36,340 nucleotides of DNA, from the NCBI GenBank assembly GCA_024330215.1, contig JANDLU010000031.1:1-36340 (forward strand). Direction: 5' to 3'. Shown here one piece after another: positions 22,499 to 30,316 of the stretch. The notes beneath the pieces are model-generated. The model was not told the origin of the DNA. It made no database searches and saw only the letters and a list, made by a program, of their open reading frames with translations. Source of the stretch: Candidatus Gaiellasilicea maunaloa (GTDB lineage: Bacteria > Actinomycetota > Thermoleophilia > Gaiellales > Gaiellaceae). A program made the position numbers and the translations under genes. Position 1 is the first letter of the stretch; each line of letters opens with the position of its first letter.

Positions 22499-23667
22499 GG
22501 CTCCTCCAGCTCGGCGGCGATGCGGCGGAAGATCTCCTCGAGACGCAGGAGCTGCGGAACGTGGAACCGTCCGGCGGCCCGAGAGACGTCGGCGCGAAAG
22601 TGCTCTTTGACCGCGGTCTCGCGCGACCCTAGCGCTTCGAGCGCAGAGCGGATGAGCAACTCGATGCGCTCCGGCGGCAGTTCGAGTAGACCCCCGAGCC
22701 AGGCTTCGGCGCGCTCGACGCTCGAGTCGTCGATCCAGGCGGCGGCGTCCACTCGGCGGACGTCCGGAGGGGCCTCGGCGGAGCGCGCCAGCTCCTCGCG
22801 GACGATCCCCTCCCAACTCGCCTGCGCTTCCTGTTCCAGAACCCGCAGGAGGTCGTGTGCCGTCGCCTCGCCGATACGCGCGAGCACCGCCGCAGCCTGC
22901 GCGGCCACCGGCGCGGGCGGATCGGCTACCCCGAGGGCCTGCCGTGCCGACAGACGGGCCCTCGGCGCGTCGCCGTGCTGCTCGTAGGCGAGTGACAGGT
23001 TGGCCTTCGCCATCGCGAACTCCGCGGGGCGAACGGCCCGTGGGTGGGCGCCGGCCGCCTGGCGGAACGACCCGATCGCCTCCTCCGCCGCTCCGGCGGC
23101 GAGCCGGGCAAGTCCGAGCGCGTTCAGGGCGCCGCCGTAACCGGTCGCGTCGCCCCGCTCGGCCAGCTCGACCGCCCGCTCGAGCGTGCGCATCGCCTCG
23201 TCGAGCTCGCCGAGCGCGAGCAGCGTGGCGCCGAGCTCGCGCGCGGCGGCAGCCTCCGGTCCACCAGTCAGCAACGCTGCAGCGCGCCGGAAGCACTCGG
23301 CGGCCGCTGCCGGGTCGCGCTCGCGGCGGACGAGACCGAGATTGAAGAACGCGGCTCCGTGCTCCTGCTCGAGGCTCGAGCGCTCGAAGAGCTCGGCCGC
23401 TCGTTCGAACGAAGCCTCCGCCTGCTCGAGCTCACCCGCGAGTCGCTGCGCAGCACCCAGTGCGTTCAGCGCCTTCGCATGCTCCACCGGCAGCGCGTCG
23501 GGATCGAACAGCTCGGCTGCGCTCGCAAGCGATTCGATCGCCTCCGCCACGCGTCCCGCGTCCGCCAGGACAACGCCCAGGTGGAACCGCGTCGTCGCGT
23601 GCTGAACCGGGTACCGGGCCGGGTCGTAGCGGGCGAGTCGCTGCTCGAGCTCCAGGATCGGCTCCAT
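22489..23667 (-). CDS. TPR-repeat protein of the hydrogenase locus
   Basis: A 392-residue protein. About six tetratricopeptide-like repeats fill the first 250 residues (for example ALNALGAAQRLAGELEQAEA and AAFFNLGLVRRERDPAAAAE). A separate helical C-terminal domain follows (AAAWIDDSSVERAEAWLGGL onward, ending RRIAAELEEPWS). No signal peptide is seen. TPR proteins are docking scaffolds; coupling to the ligase-like gene (10-base overlap) suggests the two work together, perhaps on hydrogenase assembly. Its ATG is only 20 bases from the divergent endopeptidase start. Confidence 0.8.
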   Translation of the reverse strand: MEPILELEQRLARYDPARYPVQHATTRFHLGVVLADAGRVAEAIESLASAAELFDPDALPVEHAKALNALGAAQRLAGELEQAEASFERAAELFERSSLEQEHGAAFFNLGLVRRERDPAAAAECFRRAAALLTGGPEAAAARELGATLLALGELDEAMRTLERAVELAERGDATGYGGALNALGLARLAAGAAEEAIGSFRQAAGAHPRAVRPAEFAMAKANLSLAYEQHGDAPRARLSARQALGVADPPAPVAAQAAAVLARIGEATAHDLLRVLEQEAQASWEGIVREELARSAEAPPDVRRVDAAAWIDDSSVERAEAWLGGLLELPPERIELLIRSALEALGSRETAVKEHFRADVSRAAGRFHVPQLLRLEEIFRRIAAELEEPWS

Positions 23668-23674
23668 CCGCCCC

Positions 23675-23680
23675 TATCCT
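23675..23680 (+). promoter_or_regulatory. -10-like element for a leaderless endopeptidase mRNA
   Basis: TATCCT ends seven bases before the GTG at 23688, the spacing expected if transcription begins at the start codon. Only 20 bases separate the divergent starts (23667 and 23688), leaving no room for a normal leader. Confidence 0.45.
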
Positions 23681-23687
23681 GCTCGAC

Positions 23688-24164
23688 GTGAGGATCCTTG
23701 TCGCGGGTGTCGGGAATGTCCTCCGTGGAGACGACGGCTTCGGGGTTGCGGTGGCCCAACGCCTGCTCGCGCAGAATGTCCCCGAGGAGGTGGAGGTGCT
23801 CGACATCGGGATCGGCGGCATCCATCTCGTCCAGGAGCTCCTCGCCGGTGCCGACGCGCTGGTCGTCGTCGATGCCGTGGACCTGGGCAACGCGCCGGGG
23901 ACAGTTGTGGTGCAGCGCCCCGACGTCCGGGAGGTCTCCGGCCCCGACGATCTGGCCGATGTTCACTACGCGACGCCGGAGCGGGCCCTGATGTTCGCGC
24001 GCGGGCTCGAGATCCTCCCGGCGAGCGTCTGGCTCGTCGGCGGCCAGGTCGTCGACGCGGAGCGCCTGGGCGAGGGGCTCTCGCCGGCGCTGGCGGGGGC
24101 GGTCGATCCGGCCGCCGGCGAGGTACGACGGCTCGTGTGCGAGCTTGGCGTCGACTGGATCTGA
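23688..24164 (+). CDS. Hydrogenase maturation endopeptidase (HybD/HyaD family)
   Basis: A 158-residue peptidase. ILVAGVGNVLRGDDGFG is the family N-terminus with acidic residue 16. Asp62 (VVVDAVDLGNAPGTV) and His93 (ADVHYATPE) keep the other two metal ligands, at the same residue numbers as in E. coli HybD. These enzymes read the nickel in the finished large subunit and cut after the His of DPCxxCxxH; here the cut would be after His613 of the large subunit. GTG 23688 gives the normal N-terminus. It precedes the CooC-like gene by 16 bases, so nickel loading and tail removal are encoded together. Confidence 0.92.
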   Translation: MRILVAGVGNVLRGDDGFGVAVAQRLLAQNVPEEVEVLDIGIGGIHLVQELLAGADALVVVDAVDLGNAPGTVVVQRPDVREVSGPDDLADVHYATPERALMFARGLEILPASVWLVGGQVVDAERLGEGLSPALAGAVDPAAGEVRRLVCELGVDWI

Positions 24165-24180
24165 TCTAGACTGTGGCTCG

Positions 24181-24933
24181 ATGAAGCTCGCGGTCGCAGG
24201 CAAGGGTGGTTCCGGGAAGACGTCGATCTCGGGAACGATGGCGCGCCTGCTGGCCCGCGACGGCCGCAAGGTGCTCGCGATCGACGGGGACTCGAGCCCG
24301 AACCTCGCGCTCACGCTCGGGATTCCGCAGGCGCAGATGAGCGCGATGCCGACGCTCCCTCGGGATCTGCTCGATCGCTCGAACGGCGGCGCGGTGCTGA
24401 CGAAGACGCTGGAGGAGATCTGCGCCTCGCACTCGGTTCAGGGCCCCGACGGCGTCACCCTACTCGTGATGGCGCACCCGCAGCACGCGGGGACCGGGTG
24501 ACTGTGCGGCATGCACGCTACCGTGCGTAGCGTCATCGAGACCGCCCCAGCCGAGGACGTCTGCATCCTCGACACGGAGGCTTCGCCGGAGCATCTGTCG
24601 CGCGGAACGGCGCGCTACGCGGACGGACTGCTCGCGGTGGTCGAGCCGTACTTCAAGTCGCTCGAGACCGGCCGCCGGATGGCCGCGCTCGCGAACGATC
24701 TTGGGCTCGAGCGCGTGTCGCTCGTGGCGAACAAGATCCGGGACGAGCGGGATCTTGCCGCGGTGACGGAGTTCGCCGCGCAGCACAGGCTCGAGCTCGC
24801 AGGCGTGATCCCGTTCGACGACCAGCTTTCGGGGGCCGAGCGCGCCGGTGTGGCGCCGCTCGACTTCGACCCGGACTCGCCCGCCGTCGAGGCGATCGGC
24901 AAGCTCGGCCGCGACTTCGTGGGGACTCGGTGA
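24181..24933 (+). CDS. CooC-like nickel-insertion ATPase with in-frame UGA (possible selenocysteine)
   Basis: Reading through one UGA (24499-24501) gives a continuous 250-codon SIMIBI ATPase. GKGGSGKTS (residues 7-15) is the deviant Walker A motif, VLAIDGDSSPNL the switch region and CILDTEASPEHLSRG the Walker B region. UGA is codon 107, in HAGTG-UGA-LCGMHATVR, where CooC-type proteins carry the CxC that binds metal between two subunits (near residue 112-114 in the CO-dehydrogenase protein, as I recall). Hence U-L-C may replace C-L-C. A hairpin with SECIS-like spacing follows. Otherwise it is a point-mutated pseudogene or a sequencing error. It could supply nickel in place of HypB (inference). 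Confidence 0.8.
24515..24533 (+). promoter_or_regulatory. SECIS-like hairpin after the in-frame UGA
   Basis: ACGCTAC (24515-24521) and GTAGCGT (24527-24533) pair perfectly around the loop CGTGC. The loop begins 21 bases after the UGA and has a G in its first two positions. As I recall, bacterial SECIS models want 16-37 bases to the loop and such a G. It also codes for protein, so chance is possible. Confidence 0.4.
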
Positions 24934-25289
24934 GCGAGCTCGACGCGTTGAGAGTTCGGGAGGAGGTGCTCCAGGCGATGTATTGGATGCGCTCGGAAGG
25001 CCTCGGCGAGACACCGTCGGCGGCGGAGCTGGCGCGCTTTCTCGCCGTACCCGCGGCGACGCTCGGGCCGTATCTCGAACGGTTCGTCGACGAGGGCTAT
25101 CTCGAGCGCTCGGGCGAGGACTTCGGCCTGACGGAGCTCGGGATCGAGTCGGGCAAGCGCACCTTCGCGGAGGAGTTCGCCGACCTCACCCGGCCCGGTC
25201 ACGGCGAGTGCGACGCCGACTGCTGGTGTCACGACTCGCCCGAGGAGGCGGCTCGCTGCCTCGACGAGCGAGTGCAGCATGCGCATTGA
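24930..25289 (+). CDS. Winged-helix protein with Cys/His-rich C-terminus
   Basis: A 119-residue protein. The first 70 residues look like a MarR/DtxR-type winged helix (VREEVLQAMYWMRSEGLGET, AAELARFLAVPAATLGPYLE, DEGYLER, LTELGIESGK). The end is metal-binding in appearance: HGECDADCWCHDSPEEAARC holds five Cys/His in 15 residues, with more His at the very end. GTG 24930 overlaps the stop of the CooC-like gene (GTGA). It is likely a metal-sensing regulator or a small metal carrier acting with the ATPase; which one cannot be told. Confidence 0.7.
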   Translation: MSELDALRVREEVLQAMYWMRSEGLGETPSAAELARFLAVPAATLGPYLERFVDEGYLERSGEDFGLTELGIESGKRTFAEEFADLTRPGHGECDADCWCHDSPEEAARCLDERVQHAH

Positions 25290-25662
25290 GGACGAGGCTC
25301 CCGCGCTCCCAAAGAGCTTCCTCCGCCCCTGTCTGCTCTTGCTCCTGCGCGAGCAGCCGGCCCACGGTTACGAGCTCCTCGAGCGTCTGCGCCCTCTCGG
25401 CTTCGCCGGCGACGATCCCGGAGGTCTCTATCGCGCACTTCGTGCGCTCGAGCGTGATGGGCTCGTCCACTCCGCCTGGGAAGCGTCGCAGGCAGGCCCG
25501 AACAGGCGGATCTACCAACTCACGCGGACAGGGATGGAGGAGCTACACCGGCGATCGAAGGCCCTAGCCCGTGCCCGGTCGACGCTCGAGGTCTTCCTCA
25601 GCCGCTACGGCGAGTTCGTCGCGCTCGACGCCGGCGAGTCCGTCTCCCGCGCCACGCGCTAG
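25279..25662 (+). CDS. PadR-family transcriptional regulator
   Basis: A 127-residue winged-helix regulator. LLLLLREQPAHGYELLERL, PGGLYRALRALERDGLV and RRIYQLTRTGMEEL are the PadR motifs, followed by a dimerisation helix. It overlaps the Cys/His winged-helix gene by 11 bases and so belongs to the same transcript. Its ligand and target are unknown; it may control the hydrogenase accessory genes or the neighbouring ABC importer. Confidence 0.9.
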   Translation: MRIEDEAPALPKSFLRPCLLLLLREQPAHGYELLERLRPLGFAGDDPGGLYRALRALERDGLVHSAWEASQAGPNRRIYQLTRTGMEELHRRSKALARARSTLEVFLSRYGEFVALDAGESVSRATR

Positions 25663-26288
25663 GAAGCGTTTAGCTCCCAGTCGAAGCAGTCGGGGCACAG
25701 CCGCTTTCCGCGCAGGAGGCGGAGCCGCGTCTCCATCGTTTCCTCCTCGCAGCTGTCGCACTCCACCGAAACGTGGATCCGCGCCTTCCGGGGCGGCACG
25801 TCGTCGACCGGGACGACGGTGAAGAGCTCGTCCGGCTGCATCGCCAGAATCGCGGCCGAGCGCTCGCGATGCAGTTCCCAGAGCCGGTCCCGCTCGGCCG
25901 GCGTCGCCTCTCCCGCGCCGAGGCGCTCGAAAAGCTTCTGGTGCTCGGGGTCGCGCCTGCGCGCGCCGGCCCTGCCCGAGATGCGGACAGCTTTGGCGTC
26001 GGAGCGCCGCCAGAACGTATACGCGTTCTTGCCGAGATCGCGATGGATGAGGTTGCCTTTGCCATAGGTGCAGCCGGTCAGGAACTGGATTGCGTCGACG
26101 GCGCACATGTCCGTCTCGACCGTGGCGACGACCTCCTCGTCCTGCGCGTGGGCGCCGATCTCGCGCAGGGCGATCTGCGCCGCCTGGATCCCTAGCGCGA
26201 GCCCGGGACACATGTGGCCATGGAACTCGACGATCCGCTCGAGCTCCTCTGCTCCGATGACTTCATTGGACAAGAGCTCACCATTCAA
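25659..26288 (-). CDS. FmdE-family protein with C-terminal zinc ribbon
   Basis: A 209-residue protein of the FmdE (formylmethanofuran dehydrogenase subunit E) family. FHGHMCPGLALGIQAAQIAL (His23, His25, Cys27) and ETDMCAVDAIQFLTGCTYGK are the two core motifs. The C-terminus has a ribbon, CDSCEE then CPDCF. In many genomes such proteins stand alone near molybdenum, tungsten or metal genes; their role is not settled. It is tail-to-tail with the PadR gene (4-base overlap). A metal-handling role for the hydrogenase is inferred. Confidence 0.9.
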   Translation of the reverse strand: MNGELLSNEVIGAEELERIVEFHGHMCPGLALGIQAAQIALREIGAHAQDEEVVATVETDMCAVDAIQFLTGCTYGKGNLIHRDLGKNAYTFWRRSDAKAVRISGRAGARRRDPEHQKLFERLGAGEATPAERDRLWELHRERSAAILAMQPDELFTVVPVDDVPPRKARIHVSVECDSCEEETMETRLRLLRGKRLCPDCFDWELNAS

Positions 26289-26353
26289 GCGGCTCCTACG
26301 ACCGAGGGGTAGATGCGCGACGCACTTACGGAGCCACCTCTGGCCGCCTTACA

Positions 26354-27976
26354 TTGTCCCCCTTGTCGCGCCTTGCCCCGCCCAGGCTCGTTGGATCCGC
26401 CGTGCTTCTCGTCCTGCTAGTCCTCTCGGCAGGATCGGGTACGGCGGAGACCGCGCCGGCCCCGAAGCCGCTCTTCGGCGGGACGCTTGTCGTCGCCGCC
26501 GGCGATCCCGGCCCCTTGAACCCGGGGATCACGAGCTCGGGACAGGCCCATCCAGTCACAGGGCAGATCTTCAACGGTCTCGTCCGCCTCGACCGCTACT
26601 TCGCGCCGACTCCGGATCTGGCTCGCTCTTGGAAGGTCTCGAACGACGGGAAGACCTACACCTTCCAGCTCGCTCCGAACGTGCGCTGGCATGACGGCCG
26701 GCCGTTCTCGTCCGCGGACGTCAAGTTCACCTACGACGAGATCCTGCTCAAGCTGCACCCGCGCACCCGCACGCTCGCCGACGTGATCGAGCGGATCAGC
26801 GCGCCGAGCAAGAACGTCGTCGTCTTCCGTCTGAAGCAGCGCTATGCGCCGTTTCTGACGTGGCTCGACGAGGACAACGGCGCGATCCTTCCCCGGCATC
26901 TCTACCAGGGCACGGATCCGCTGACGAACCCGGTCAACCTGCGCCCGATCGGTACCGGGCCGTTCAAGTTCGAGTCGTACACGCCTGGCGACCGGGTCGT
27001 GCTCGTCCGCAATCCGACCTACTTCAAGACGGGGCTGCCGCGCCTCGACCGACTCGTCTTCCGCAACATGCCCTCCGCGCAGGCCGCGCAGGCCTTCGAG
27101 GCAGGCGAGGTCGGTGTGTACATGTTCCCAAGCGGCCCCGATGCGCTTCGCTTTCTGAACCGGCCAGGCGTAACGGTGACCGAGCGCGGCCGCGAAGGGT
27201 TGGCCCGCGTCGTCCCGCTGATCCTCAACAACCGCAAGAGCCCGTTCGACGATGTCCGGGTGCGGCGGGCGATGGCCTACGCGCTCGACATCGAGTTCAT
27301 CACGCGTACCGCCTACGCGGGAGTGCTGAGACCGGCGAAGAGCCCCCTCACGCGGTTCATCTCCTGGGCCTACACCTCGAAGGTGCAGCAGTACCCGCAC
27401 AATGTCGCGCGGGCGAACGCGCTGCTCGACGAGACGGGCGTCCGCCGCGGCTCGAACGGCGTCCGCTTCCGCACGTCGCTGATCTACGACGCCGGCTTCG
27501 CCCGCCAGGCCGAGCTGATCAAGGCGCAGCTCGGCGAGGTCGGCATCGTCGTCGACCTCCGGTTGATGGACATGAACTCGTGGGTTCGGCGGCTGTACAT
27601 CGACAAGGATTTCGACATGGGCTACACGAACTTCACTCATCCGGCGGATCCCGATGTGGGCTGGAAGCGCATCTACGTCTGCTCGAACTACGTCAAGGCT
27701 CCTTTCACGAACGGGTCCGGCTACTGCAACGCCGAGGTCGACAAGCTCTTCGACCAGGCCGTCGCGGAGCTCGACCAGAAGAAGCGAGGGGATATCTACA
27801 AGAAGCTGCAGCGGAAGCTCGCGAGCGACGTGCCGGTGATTCCGATCGGGGACGGGATCGGCCCCTGGATCTACAGGAACTCCGAGTTCCGCGGCTTCGG
27901 TAACTCCGGCTCAAAGGAGCAGTTCGCCTTCGGCGAGAAGGTCTGGTGGACGAAGGGAAGCTCGAGTAGACGCTGA
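26354..27976 (+). CDS. ABC importer substrate-binding protein (SBP_bac_5, Dpp/Opp/Nik type)
   Basis: A protein of about 540 residues. A hydrophobic signal sequence (LVGSAVLLVLLVLSAGSG) has no lipobox Cys, so it may be a secreted or tethered binding protein. The mature part shows family motifs: GGTLVVAAGDPGPLNPG, LARSWKVSNDGKTYTFQL, VRWHDGRPFSSADVKFTYD and the late RRAMAYALD. Ligands in this family are peptides, nickel complexes or sugars. Next to a hydrogenase, nickel uptake is attractive but not shown. The start is TTG 26354, or TTG 26363, which lies seven bases after TACATT and would be leaderless. Confidence 0.9.
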   Translation: MSPLSRLAPPRLVGSAVLLVLLVLSAGSGTAETAPAPKPLFGGTLVVAAGDPGPLNPGITSSGQAHPVTGQIFNGLVRLDRYFAPTPDLARSWKVSNDGKTYTFQLAPNVRWHDGRPFSSADVKFTYDEILLKLHPRTRTLADVIERISAPSKNVVVFRLKQRYAPFLTWLDEDNGAILPRHLYQGTDPLTNPVNLRPIGTGPFKFESYTPGDRVVLVRNPTYFKTGLPRLDRLVFRNMPSAQAAQAFEAGEVGVYMFPSGPDALRFLNRPGVTVTERGREGLARVVPLILNNRKSPFDDVRVRRAMAYALDIEFITRTAYAGVLRPAKSPLTRFISWAYTSKVQQYPHNVARANALLDETGVRRGSNGVRFRTSLIYDAGFARQAELIKAQLGEVGIVVDLRLMDMNSWVRRLYIDKDFDMGYTNFTHPADPDVGWKRIYVCSNYVKAPFTNGSGYCNAEVDKLFDQAVAELDQKKRGDIYKKLQRKLASDVPVIPIGDGIGPWIYRNSEFRGFGNSGSKEQFAFGEKVWWTKGSSSRR

Positions 27977-28058
27977 CGGAACGGCGGTTGCGCCCCGTGA
28001 CTCGTTCGCCGTCTTCCTGCTCCGCCGGCTCGTCTCCGGCGTTCTCCTGCTCGCCGCC

Positions 28059-28958
28059 GTGGCGGCGGCGACGTTCGTCCTGATCAGCCTCGCGCCCGGC
28101 GACACGGCGCAGGTCTTCGCGGGCCAGCAGGGCGCCGACCCGGAGTACCTCGCGCTGATCCGCGAGCGGCTGCAGCTCGACCGGCCGCTGCCGTACCAGG
28201 TCGGGTCGTACGTACGAGCGGCAGCGCAGGGAGACCTCGGGTTCTCCCTGATCCAGGGTCGGCCGGTCCGTGACTCGATTCTCGCCCGCCTGCCCGCGAG
28301 CGTCCTGCTCGCCGCCACCGGACTCGCGCTCTCGGCCTTACTCGGGATCACGCTCGGAGTGATTGCAGCCGCACGGCGCGGTGGGGTCGTCGATGCAGCG
28401 ATCGGCGTCCTCTCGCTCGTCGCTTACTCGCTGCCCGTCTTCTGGCTCGGGCAGTTGCTCGTCGCCCTGTTCGCCGTCCGGCTGCACTGGCTACCGGCCG
28501 GAGGAATGCGGTCGGCCGATGAACCGGGGGGCATCGTCGACGTCGTCCGGCATCTCGTCCTCCCCGCGACGACGTTCTCGCTGCTCCTGGCTGCGCTGAT
28601 CGTCCGGGTAACGCGGACCGCGACGTCCGAGGCACTGGTCGAGGACTACGTCCGCACGGCCCGCGCGAAGGGCGTGCCCGAGCGGCGCGTATTGCTCCGT
28701 CATGCCCTCCCCAACGCGCTTCGGCCGATCGTCACGGTACTGACCGGCTACCTCGGGATCGTCCTCACCGGGGCCGTCCTCGTCGAGACCGTCTTCGTCT
28801 GGCCCGGGCTCGGGCGCCTCCTCTACGACTCTGTTCTCTCACGCGACACGCCGATGCTCGCTGGGCTGCTGCTCTTCTCCGCGTCGCTCGTCGTGACAGC
28901 GAACATCCTCGCGGACGTGCTCTATCGCGTGCTCGATCCGCGCACCCGCTTGCGATGA
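28059..28958 (+). CDS. ABC importer permease, DppB/NikB-like
   Basis: The protein has about six membrane segments and the permease EAA-like motif VEDYVRTARAKGVPERRVLL. The first helix is only complete if coding begins upstream: the same frame reads FLLRRLVSGVLLLAAVAAAT from about 28014, matching the normal MxxxLLRRL start. No ATG, GTG or TTG exists in that frame before GTG 28059. Either a rare start such as CTG 28017 is used or a base is missing after the GTG at 27997. It overlaps DppC by four bases. Confidence 0.87.
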   Translation: MAAATFVLISLAPGDTAQVFAGQQGADPEYLALIRERLQLDRPLPYQVGSYVRAAAQGDLGFSLIQGRPVRDSILARLPASVLLAATGLALSALLGITLGVIAAARRGGVVDAAIGVLSLVAYSLPVFWLGQLLVALFAVRLHWLPAGGMRSADEPGGIVDVVRHLVLPATTFSLLLAALIVRVTRTATSEALVEDYVRTARAKGVPERRVLLRHALPNALRPIVTVLTGYLGIVLTGAVLVETVFVWPGLGRLLYDSVLSRDTPMLAGLLLFSASLVVTANILADVLYRVLDPRTRLR

Positions 28959-29776
28959 GGCTGCGGTCCCTCCTCGGCTCGCATCGCTTCGTCGTCGGCT
29001 CGCTCTTCGTGCTCGGCGTGCTCCTGGCTTCGGTGTTCGCGGCCTTTGCCGCCGGCGACCCCTTCCAGACGAGCGAGACGATTCTCGCTGGACCGTCGCG
29101 AGCCCATCCTTTCGGCACCGACGAGCTCGGCCGCGACGTCCTGACGAGAATCCTGAACGGTGCCGCAACGACACTCAAGGTTGCGATCGCTCCCCCTCTC
29201 GTCGCAGCGGCCATCGGCACCGCCGTCGGCCTTGCGGGCGGCTACTTCGGGGGGCTCCTCGACGACATTCTCCTGAAGCTGATGGAGTTCACGCTCGTTG
29301 TTCCCCGCTTCCTGATCGCTCTCGTAGCCGCGGCGTTCTTCGGGGGTCACCTCTGGCTCGTCGGCGTCGTCCTCGCGGCCACGTTCTGGCCGTCCACTGC
29401 GCGACTCGTGCGCGCGGAGGCGATCTCGTTGCGAGAGCGGGAGTTCGTCGAGGCGAGCAGGTCGCTCGGAGCGAGCAGCCTGTGGATCATCTCCAGGCAC
29501 CTTCTCCTGCTCGTCGCTCCACTAGTGGCGGTCAACACATCCTTCCAGGCCGGCCAGGCGACGCTCATCGAGGCAGGGCTCGCCTTTCTCGGCGTTGGCG
29601 ATCGGAACCTGGTGTCGTGGGGAGCGATGCTCGCTGACGCCCAGTCCTACCTCGGGATCGCCTGGTGGACATCGGTGTTCCCCGGGATCGCGCTTGCCCT
29701 GATGATCTTGGCTCTGAACCTGCTCGGCGACGGTCTCGCGGACACGTGGAACGTGCGTGGGCGCGTGCGGCTCTGA
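28955..29776 (+). CDS. ABC importer permease, DppC/NikC-like
   Basis: A 273-residue permease. The N-terminal helix is followed by the family motif HPFGTDELGRDVLTRILNGA, and FVEASRSLGASSLWIISRH is the loop that meets the ATPase. LIEAGLAFLGVGDRNLVSWG is also typical of DppC. The ATG overlaps the previous stop (ATGA). No DppD/DppF ATPase lies in the window, so the importer must borrow one or have it elsewhere. Confidence 0.9.
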   Translation: MRLRSLLGSHRFVVGSLFVLGVLLASVFAAFAAGDPFQTSETILAGPSRAHPFGTDELGRDVLTRILNGAATTLKVAIAPPLVAAAIGTAVGLAGGYFGGLLDDILLKLMEFTLVVPRFLIALVAAAFFGGHLWLVGVVLAATFWPSTARLVRAEAISLREREFVEASRSLGASSLWIISRHLLLLVAPLVAVNTSFQAGQATLIEAGLAFLGVGDRNLVSWGAMLADAQSYLGIAWWTSVFPGIALALMILALNLLGDGLADTWNVRGRVRL

Positions 29777-29822
29777 GCCGCGACAGTCCGCGCTTGGAAC
29801 GCCGCCGCCATCGATCCCCTCC

Positions 29823-29890
29823 GGGATCTGACGGAATGACCCGCGCGTGGACGCGGGTGGTCGGGCTGATGTTCGCATCACGTTCGCACG
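29823..29890. repeat. Dispersed repeat, copy 1 (68 bp)
   Basis: This copy matches 36012-36084 over its whole length except for one T/C change and five extra bases (TGAGG) in the other copy. It contains a hairpin, ACCCGCG (29839-29845) with CGCGGGT (29852-29858); the single substitution falls in the loop. Its end, GCATCACGTTCGCACG, recurs at 10580-10595 and holds the stop codon of the Doc-like gene. Confidence 0.8.
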
Positions 29891-30304
29891 AAGCTCACCG
29901 CGACTTGGCGGGGATCGGGCGGGGACGAATGCGCTCGGCGAGCTCGTCTGGCGTGAGGCTGCTGCTGAGCCCGATGATCCATTCGGCGAGTTCTGGGTCG
30001 GTGGCGTCGATCTGGTAGCCGTTGGCTTCGAGGAAGGTCAGCATCGCGACGAACGCGAGCCGCTTGTTGCCGTCGAGGAACGCCTGGCTCTCGGCGATAC
30101 GTGGGCGAGCACCGCGGCCTGAATCGCGAGGTCGGCACCCTGGTAGTGAGCATGGGTCGCGGGTCGTGCAAGCGCGCCTTCCAGTCCCGCGCGGAAGCGG
30201 AGCGTCGCGGCTGCCCGCTCGGTCGTGCCGGCAACGATTGCGGCGTAGAGCTCGAGCGCATCCGGGAGAGTGAGGTAGACGAGCTCGAAGTCGTCTTCTG
30301 CCAC
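29878..30304 (-). pseudogene. Doc/Fic-type toxin gene, frameshifted
   Basis: From GTG 30304 the frame gives the N-terminal part of a death-on-curing protein (LTLPDALELYAAIVAGTTER, then ADLAIQAAVLAH). One base appears to be missing in CACGTATCGCC near 30102. In the next frame the protein goes on with ESQAFLDGNKRLAFVAMLTF and LEANGYQIDATDPELAEWII to a stop at 29878. FLDGNKR is the Fic/Doc phosphate loop. Intact Doc proteins phosphorylate EF-Tu. This copy is inactive unless the shift is a sequencing error. The antitoxin gene lies 12 bases upstream. Confidence 0.75.
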
Positions 30305-30316
30305 CGAATGGCGAGG

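Noticed and set aside
26354-29776. Naming the ABC importer nikABC
   Set aside because: The family also carries peptides and sugars, no nickel-specific residues could be pointed to, and the ATPases are not in the window.
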